Source: Chloroflexota bacterium
GTDB taxonomy: Bacteria > Chloroflexota > Anaerolineae > Anaerolineales > UBA4823
Length of the DNA stretch: 19,485 nucleotides
Direction of reading: 5' to 3'
Assembly: GCA_023395675.1 (NCBI GenBank)
Contig: JAEWYL010000023.1
Location: 1 to 19,485 of the forward strand
Below the pieces are notes generated by a model that saw only the letters and a list, made by a program, of their open reading frames with translations, did not search any database and was not told the DNA's origin. Position numbers and translations under genes: made by a program. Positions 13,832 through 19,485 of the stretch are shown piece by piece (the stretch's first letter is position 1; each line of letters starts with the position of its first letter).

Positions 13832-14078
13832 CAATCAAGTATTTCCACAGTACGGGTATTTATTGTTACAGGTTGATTCTCCGTCCCATTTGGGCGGATT
13901 GAAAAACCACAAGAAGCACAGCAGCCAGGGAAGATTTCATCGGAGAAGAGCTGCTGTGCTTTCGTCTGGCGGTCAGACGCGGGCTGAAACCGGAGGCCGG
14001 ACCGCGCGCGCCAGCCACTTACCGGCATCGTAATTCCACTACAGATCCTGGGGGGTCAGGCCGATAAGGAAAGAGATT
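13832..14078 (+). promoter_or_regulatory. Hairpin-rich leader of the PKS gene
   Basis: About 247 bases separate the predicted start of transcription from the ATG. Three stems follow one another: CCGTCCCA/TGGGCGG with a bulged T (13881-13897); a perfect 12-base stem with arms 13914-13925 and 13950-13961; and CGTCTG-GCGGT-CAGACG (13963-13979). None has a T-tract, so they are not simple terminators. No short coding frame with a ribosome binding site was found. AAGGA (14066-14070) is the site for the PKS start. Confidence 0.55.
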
Positions 14079-17000
14079 ATGAATAGAAGGATCTTGTCAG
14101 ACGAGGACGCGCGCTCAAGACCACAAGACAAGATGTCTAAGGATGTCTACCCTGTGGGGCAGCGGGGGGGAGAAAGCGAAATAGAGGAGGCGGTTGCGAT
14201 CGTCGGGATCGGCTGCCGTTTTCCCGGGAATGCCGGCAGTCCGGCGGATTTCTGGCGCCTGCTGGTTAATCAGGTCAACGCGGTTGGAGAAGTCCCGCCC
14301 GAGCGCTTTGATATTGACCGGTATTACCGTCCCGAGACGCCCGCCCCGGGTAAGATCCTCTCCCGTTGGGGCGGTTTCTTAGAGTCCATCGATCATTTCG
14401 ACGCCGCTTTTTTCGGCATCTCGCCTCGCGAGGCCGAACGGCTGGACCCCCAGCAGCGCCTGCTCCTGGAAGTGGCCTGGGAAGCGGTCGAGGATGCCGG
14501 GCAGGTCCCGAACAGCCCCGCTCTGAAACAGGCCGGGGTGTATATTGGCGCCTGGCTGCACGATTACGAAGCGCGGCTGTTTAAAGACCCGCACCAGGCC
14601 GATTTCTACATGACCACCGGCGGGGGTGGCTACGCCGCCTCCGGGCGTCTTTCCTATGTACTGGGGGCTGAGGGCCCCAGCCTGACCCTCGACACCGCCT
14701 GCTCCTCTTCCCTGGTGGCGGTGCACCTGGCCTGCCAGAGCCTGCGCCAGGGAGAATGCAGCCTGGCGCTGGCGGGTGGGGTGAACGTCATCCTGCAGCC
14801 CCATATCTCCATCGCGTATTCGCAATCGAAGATGCTGGCGCCGGACGGGCGCTGCAAGTTTGGCGACGCGGCCGCCGACGGCTACGTCCGCAGCGAAGGC
14901 TGCGGGGTGGTGGCGCTGAAACCCCTGCGGGCAGCCCTGGCGGAAGGCGACCGCATTTACGCCGTCATCCTGGGCAGCGCCGTGAATAACGATGGGCGCA
15001 GCAGCGGCTATTTGAGCACCCCCGCCAGGGCCGGGCAGGAGGCGCTCCTGCGCCGGGCCTATGCCGCGGCGGGGGTCTCCCCCGGGCAGGTCCAGTACGT
15101 GGAAGCGCACGGCACCGGCACCCGCGCCGGGGACCCGGTGGAGATCGAGGCGCTCGGGAACGTGCTGCAGGAGGGCCGCCCAGAGGGGCAGGTCTGCCGC
15201 ATCGGCTCGGTCAAGACCAACCTCGGCCATACAGAGGGGGCGGCGGGCGTCGCCGGGTTAATTAAGGTCGCCCTGTCTCTCCACCACCGCGTGCTCCCCC
15301 CCAGCCTGCATTTTCAGGAGCCCAACCCCGCCATCCCCTGGGAGAGGCTCCCGGTGCGGGTGCAGGACCGCCTCACCCCCTGGCCCGAACACTCCGGGCC
15401 GGCTCTGGCCGGGGTGAGCGCGTTCGGGATCGCGGGGACGAACGCCCACGTGGTGCTCAGCGAGGCCCCGTCTGCGGCGCAGGGGTCGCGCAGGCCGCTG
15501 CCGGGCGGCCGGGCCGCTTACCTCCTGCCGCTCTCGGCCCATTCACCCGAGGCTCTGACCGGCCTGGCCGCCGCTTACCGGGACCTGGCTGCTTCGGAGG
15601 AGGCCGCGCCGCTGCACGACCTGGCCTACACCGCCTCCGCCCGCCGCACCCATCACAATTATCGCCTGGCGCTGGCGGCCGCTTCCCTGCCGGAACTGGA
15701 GCAGGCGCTGGCCTCCGCCCTGGAGGAGGGGATCACCCCGGAAGATGCCGGGGAGCGCGCCCGGCGCAAGATCCTGTTCCTCTTCCCGGGGCAGGGCGGG
15801 CAGTGGGTGGGCATGGGGCGGCAGCTGCTGGACGTGGAGCCCGCTTTCTTCCAGGCCCTGTCGCGCTGCGAAGAGGCCCTGCGCCCGCACACGGGTTGGT
15901 CGCTGCTGGATTTGCTGCACCGGGCCAGCGAGGAGCAGCTTGAGCGGATTGACGTGGTCCAGCCGGTGCTGTTCGCCGTTCAGGTGGCGCTGGCGGAGCT
16001 GTGGCGCTCCCTGGGGGTGGAGCCTGACGGGGTGGTCGGGCACAGCATGGGCGAGGTGGCCGCGGCGGTGGTCGCCGGAGCGCTGGACCTGGATCAGGCT
16101 GCCAGGGTGATCTGCCTGCGCAGCCGCCTGATGAAGCAGGTGAGCGGGAAGGGGGCCATGCTGGTGGTGGGCCTCGACCTGGAGCAGGCCCGGGCTGAGA
16201 TCGAGCCCTACCGCGAGCGAGTTTCCGCCGCGGTCAGCAACAGCCGGAGCTCCACCGTCCTCTCCGGCGACCCCGAAGCCCTGGCCGAGCTGGCCGCGCG
16301 GCTGCAGGGGCGTGGGGTTTTCTGCCGTCCGGTAAAAGTGGATGTGGCCTCCCACAGCCCGCAAATGGAGCCGCTGCGGCCCGAACTGGAGCGCGGCCTG
16401 GCCGGCCTGCAGCCCCGCCCCGCCGGAGTTGCGTTCTACTCCCCGGTCACCGCCGGTATTCTCCCCGGAGAGCGGCTCACCCCCGAATATTGGGGCAGCA
16501 ACCTGCGCCAGCCGGTGCTCTTCTCCGGCGCGCTGGAGCGAGCCCTGGCGGATGGGATGAACACCTTCATCGAGATCAACCCCCACCCGCTCCTGCTCGG
16601 CCCGGTACAGCAGGTCGCCCGTGACTGCGGGCAGGAGGACTGCCTTACCCTGCCCTCCATGCTGCGCGAAGAGGACGAGGAATCCGTGCTCCTGCGCTCG
16701 CTGGGCGACCTCTACCAGTCCGGTTACGAGGTTTCCTGGGACCGGTTCTTCCCGTCTGGGGGCAGGGTGGTGACCCTGCCGGCTTATCCCTGGCAGCGCA
16801 GCCGCTACTGGTTCGATGCGCCGGGCGGCGAGCAAGGGCCCGGCGAGCTGCCGCCCAGCACAGACCTGCCGGGCGAACCGGTGCCGCTGTCCGGCCCGGC
16901 CCGGCAGTACGCCTGGGACCTGCGCCTGGACCCGGGCCGCTTCCCCTGGCTTTTTGACCACAGCCTGCACCGGGCGCCGCTCCTCCCGGCCTCCGCTTTT

Positions 17001-19485
17001 CTGGAGATCCTGCGCTCCGCCGCGCGCCAGGTTTTCGGCGACCGGCCTCTCTGTCTCTCCGGGGTGCGTTTTGTCCAGGCGCTGTACCTCTCCGAAGAGG
17101 GGGAGGCGCCCTGGGTTCAGACCAGCCTGGCCGCGGACGGCTCCGGCGGTTTCACCTTCCGCATCTCCACCCGGAAGAAAGAGGGCTGGGTCCTGCACGT
17201 CAAAGGCACGCTGCGGCCGCTGGAGGCGGGCCCCACGCTCCCGGCCCGCCCGCGGCCGCCGGAGTTGTCGGAGGGAGGCCCCGCTCCCATGCCCGGCGAG
17301 CAGTTCTACGCCAGGCTTGAGAACGGCGGCATTACCTATGGAGAGGCCTTGCGCTCCCTGGAGGGCCTCTACCGGAGCGAAAGCGGCGCGGCGGCGGTGC
17401 TGAAAGCAGAGCCGTCCGTCCCGCTCCTGCTGGACCCGCTCTTTCAGCTCACCACAGCCGCGTACCTGGATTCTCTCCAGGACGGTGAAGCGCCGGCGAT
17501 GCCGGCCCGGCTGGACGAACTGGTGCTTTATTCCGCGGAAGACCCGGCGGGCTGGTGCGCGGCCCGGGAGATCCGGCCTCAGGCGGGCGGGTACCGCATT
17601 GAGAACCTGGCCCTTTACAGCGCCTCCGGCCTCCCGCTGGCCGCGGCGCGCGGCCTGAGCCTGGTGCGGCCCGGCAAAGGCGGTACGGACCTGGCTGGCT
17701 CGCTTTACACCCTGCGCTGGGAACCGGCTGAACCGGCGCCGGTCCCTGACCCGCAGCCCGGCCTGTGGCTGTTCTTCGAAGACCGGCAGGGCTACGCGGC
17801 CGCAATTGCCCGGCGCCTGCCGGAAGCCGGGATCCGCCCGGTGCTGGTCTCGCCGGGTGGCGGGTACGAGCGCCAGGGCGAGGACTGCTTCACCCTGCGT
17901 CCGGAGCGCGGGGAGGACCTGCGCCGGCTGCTGGCAGAGCTGGAGAGCGGGCCTCTGCCGCTGCGGCGGGTGATTTACGGCTGGAGCCTGGACGTCCCCG
18001 GCGGGCTGCCTCTCCCGCAGGCTTTCGAGCCGCTGCTGGAGTCCGGCCTCCGCCCCCTGCTGGAGCTCCTGAAGGCCTCCGGCCAGTCCAACGCCGCGCA
18101 GCCGCCGCGCCTGTGGCTGCTGACCCGGGGGGCTCAGGCCGTCGAGCCCGGCTCCGGGGTCTGGTCTCCCGCCCAGGCTGCGTTCTGGGGTCTGGGCCGT
18201 GTGATTGCGGCCGAGCAGGGGGAGAACTGGGGCGGGCTGATTGACCTGGAACCCGACCTGCCGCCGCAGGTGGCGGCCGGGCTGGTCTTCAACGAATTGG
18301 CAGGGCCGGGCGAGGAGGACCAGGTGGCTTTCTCGGGCGGCCGGCGCCATGTGCTGCGCCTGGAGCGCCTGGCGCAGAGCCCGGCGGCAGTCCCTTACCG
18401 CTGGGACCCCGGGGCGGCCTATCTGATCACCGGCGGGTTGGGCAGCCTGGGCCTGGAGACGGCGCGCTGGATGGTCACTCAGGGAGCGCGGCACCTGATC
18501 CTGGTGAGCCGCACGCCCCTGCCGCCCCGGCAGGAATGGTCCCGCGTGGCGCCGGGGAGCGAGGCCCACCGGCGCATCCAGGGCATCCGGCAGTTGGAAG
18601 CCCTGGGGGCCGATATGCACCTCCCGGCGCTGGACGCGGCCGACCCGGCCCAGTTGGGGGCCTTCTTAAACCGCTACCGGGAGGAGGGCTGGCCCCCGAT
18701 CCGGGTCGTGGTGCACGCGGCCGCCGAGGTGCGAGATGCGCTGCTCTCCGAGCTGGAGGAGGAGGATTTCCGCCGGGCGCTGCGGCCCAAGGCTCTGGGC
18801 GCCTGGGAGCTCTACCGGCTGCTGCCGGAGCTGGACTTTTTCGTCAGCTTCTCCTCCATCGGCTCCTTCCTGGGGCTGGTCGGGCAGGGCGCATACGCCG
18901 CCGCCAACTGCGTGCTGGACGCCCTGGCGCTCGAGCAGCGCGCCGCAGGGCTGCGGGCGCTGAGCGTAAACTGGGGGGTCTGGACCGGGCTGGGGCTGGC
19001 GCTCACCCCCGGGGGCCGGCGCACCCTGCAGTATCTGGAGGCGCAGGGTCTCTCCGGCTTCTCCCCGGACTTCGCCCTGGAGGCGCTGGAAAGCCTGCTG
19101 GCGCGCCCGGACGGCGACCTGCCCGGCCAGGCGGCGCTGCTGCCCGCCGATTGGGAGCAGTTCCGCGACGCGCAGCCGGGCGGGCGCATCCCGCCCCTGC
19201 TGAAGAACCTCCTGGCGCAGGCCGCCCCCGAGAACGGCAGGGCGGCATGCCCTGGGACGGGCGGCCCTGCCCCGGATGCCGCCCTGGAAATTCGGGCCGC
19301 AGGCGGCAAAGAAGCGCAGCTCGCCGCCCTGACCGGCTACCTGCAGAACAAACTGGCGCAGATCCTGCGCATGCCGGCCGCCCAGATCAAGTTCTCGCGC
19401 CCCCTGGGTTCGCTCGGGCTGGATTCGTTGATGGGGGTGGAGCTGCGCAACCAGATCCAGGCCGATCTCGGCCTGCAGCTCTCGG
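14079..19485 (+). CDS. Type I polyketide synthase, KS-AT-DH-KR-ACP (3' end outside window)
   Basis: 1802 residues visible, uninterrupted. ATG 14079 has AAGGA eight bases before it. Domains: a 35-residue polar lead; ketosynthase about 36-465 with C208 (DTACSSS), H344 (EAHGTGT) and H384 (NLGH); acyltransferase about 566-870 with S656 (GHSMGE) and VASH at 756-759; dehydratase about 935-1180 with H961 and D1119 (DPLFQ); a ketoreductase structural part, then the catalytic ketoreductase about 1445-1625 with GGLGSLG at 1452, K1571, S1592/S1593, Y1606 and N1610; carrier protein from about 1755 with S1783 (GLDSL). No enoylreductase lies between DH and KR, so one cycle should give an enoyl product. VASH is closer to the methylmalonyl-type YASH than to HAFH, but specificity is unsure. 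In DH, Arg965 replaces the usual Gly of HxxxGxxxxP. Whether it is modular or iterative depends on the unseen end. Confidence 0.95.
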   Translation, partial: MNRRILSDEDARSRPQDKMSKDVYPVGQRGGESEIEEAVAIVGIGCRFPGNAGSPADFWRLLVNQVNAVGEVPPERFDIDRYYRPETPAPGKILSRWGGFLESIDHFDAAFFGISPREAERLDPQQRLLLEVAWEAVEDAGQVPNSPALKQAGVYIGAWLHDYEARLFKDPHQADFYMTTGGGGYAASGRLSYVLGAEGPSLTLDTACSSSLVAVHLACQSLRQGECSLALAGGVNVILQPHISIAYSQSKMLAPDGRCKFGDAAADGYVRSEGCGVVALKPLRAALAEGDRIYAVILGSAVNNDGRSSGYLSTPARAGQEALLRRAYAAAGVSPGQVQYVEAHGTGTRAGDPVEIEALGNVLQEGRPEGQVCRIGSVKTNLGHTEGAAGVAGLIKVALSLHHRVLPPSLHFQEPNPAIPWERLPVRVQDRLTPWPEHSGPALAGVSAFGIAGTNAHVVLSEAPSAAQGSRRPLPGGRAAYLLPLSAHSPEALTGLAAAYRDLAASEEAAPLHDLAYTASARRTHHNYRLALAAASLPELEQALASALEEGITPEDAGERARRKILFLFPGQGGQWVGMGRQLLDVEPAFFQALSRCEEALRPHTGWSLLDLLHRASEEQLERIDVVQPVLFAVQVALAELWRSLGVEPDGVVGHSMGEVAAAVVAGALDLDQAARVICLRSRLMKQVSGKGAMLVVGLDLEQARAEIEPYRERVSAAVSNSRSSTVLSGDPEALAELAARLQGRGVFCRPVKVDVASHSPQMEPLRPELERGLAGLQPRPAGVAFYSPVTAGILPGERLTPEYWGSNLRQPVLFSGALERALADGMNTFIEINPHPLLLGPVQQVARDCGQEDCLTLPSMLREEDEESVLLRSLGDLYQSGYEVSWDRFFPSGGRVVTLPAYPWQRSRYWFDAPGGEQGPGELPPSTDLPGEPVPLSGPARQYAWDLRLDPGRFPWLFDHSLHRAPLLPASAFLEILRSAARQVFGDRPLCLSGVRFVQALYLSEEGEAPWVQTSLAADGSGGFTFRISTRKKEGWVLHVKGTLRPLEAGPTLPARPRPPELSEGGPAPMPGEQFYARLENGGITYGEALRSLEGLYRSESGAAAVLKAEPSVPLLLDPLFQLTTAAYLDSLQDGEAPAMPARLDELVLYSAEDPAGWCAAREIRPQAGGYRIENLALYSASGLPLAAARGLSLVRPGKGGTDLAGSLYTLRWEPAEPAPVPDPQPGLWLFFEDRQGYAAAIARRLPEAGIRPVLVSPGGGYERQGEDCFTLRPERGEDLRRLLAELESGPLPLRRVIYGWSLDVPGGLPLPQAFEPLLESGLRPLLELLKASGQSNAAQPPRLWLLTRGAQAVEPGSGVWSPAQAAFWGLGRVIAAEQGENWGGLIDLEPDLPPQVAAGLVFNELAGPGEEDQVAFSGGRRHVLRLERLAQSPAAVPYRWDPGAAYLITGGLGSLGLETARWMVTQGARHLILVSRTPLPPRQEWSRVAPGSEAHRRIQGIRQLEALGADMHLPALDAADPAQLGAFLNRYREEGWPPIRVVVHAAAEVRDALLSELEEEDFRRALRPKALGAWELYRLLPELDFFVSFSSIGSFLGLVGQGAYAAANCVLDALALEQRAAGLRALSVNWGVWTGLGLALTPGGRRTLQYLEAQGLSGFSPDFALEALESLLARPDGDLPGQAALLPADWEQFRDAQPGGRIPPLLKNLLAQAAPENGRAACPGTGGPAPDAALEIRAAGGKEAQLAALTGYLQNKLAQILRMPAAQIKFSRPLGSLGLDSLMGVELRNQIQADLGLQLS

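Noticed and set aside
13819..14028. A 69-codon minus-strand frame in the PKS leader.
   Set aside because: No ribosome binding site, no recognisable protein features, and it covers the predicted PKS promoter and hairpins.
15543..18620. A very long open frame (about 1025 codons) on the minus strand opposite the PKS.
   Set aside because: Its translation is rich in Q, R, G, P, A and H with no recognisable domain, while the opposite strand encodes clear PKS domains. High-GC coding strands often give long antisense frames.
1..19485. tRNA, rRNA, CRISPR arrays, insertion sequences or phage genes.
   Set aside because: None was seen on reading both strands: no spaced repeat arrays, transposase or integrase motifs, or cloverleaf-like sequence in the gaps.

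Overview
The window is GC-rich bacterial chromosomal DNA with strong AGGAGG-type ribosome binding sites and compact genes. I see no phage, insertion sequence, tRNA, rRNA or CRISPR array. The gene mix and the style of the proteins suggest a Chloroflexota (Anaerolineae-like) bacterium. That placement rests on recollection of similar gene sets, not on a marker gene, and is tentative.

Layout. Positions 1-2357 hold three minus-strand membrane or stress genes: an MscS-type mechanosensitive channel (partial, TTG start), a DUF421/YetF-type protein and an HdeD/DUF308 protein. Positions 2682-4727 are a plus-strand operon of a split chromate-transporter-family pair and a cation diffusion facilitator, probably for ion efflux. 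Convergent to it is gldA (glycerol dehydrogenase), then a small cupin gene, both on the minus strand. A 650-base gene-poor stretch ending in a perfect 46-base palindrome leads into a KefB/RosB-type monovalent cation:proton antiporter (7143-9200) with a strong terminator.

Positions 9380-12205 look like one regulatory unit. A TetR-family repressor gene, the divergent dpaL (2,3-diaminopropionate ammonia-lyase) and a distant rnk-like (GreA/GreB C-terminal fold) gene are tied together by two copies of the same operator, core TACCGTC-N2-GACGGTA, each overlapping a TATAAT box. The dpaL leader can fold into a closed multi-helix structure with two mutually exclusive stems next to its Shine-Dalgarno sequence, so it may be a riboswitch or attenuator.

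Positions 12250-13570 are a minus-strand two-gene operon: a 90-residue protein I do not recognise, then a YeiH/UPF0324 transporter. A 508-base divergent promoter region with hairpins leads to a large type I polyketide synthase running off the window (14079-19485). Its visible domain order is KS-AT-DH-KR-ACP with no ER, and its DH and AT motifs are non-canonical.

The most promising undescribed items are the TetR/dpaL/rnk regulon with its structured dpaL leader, the 46-base palindrome before the antiporter, and the single-module PKS with its hairpin-rich leader.
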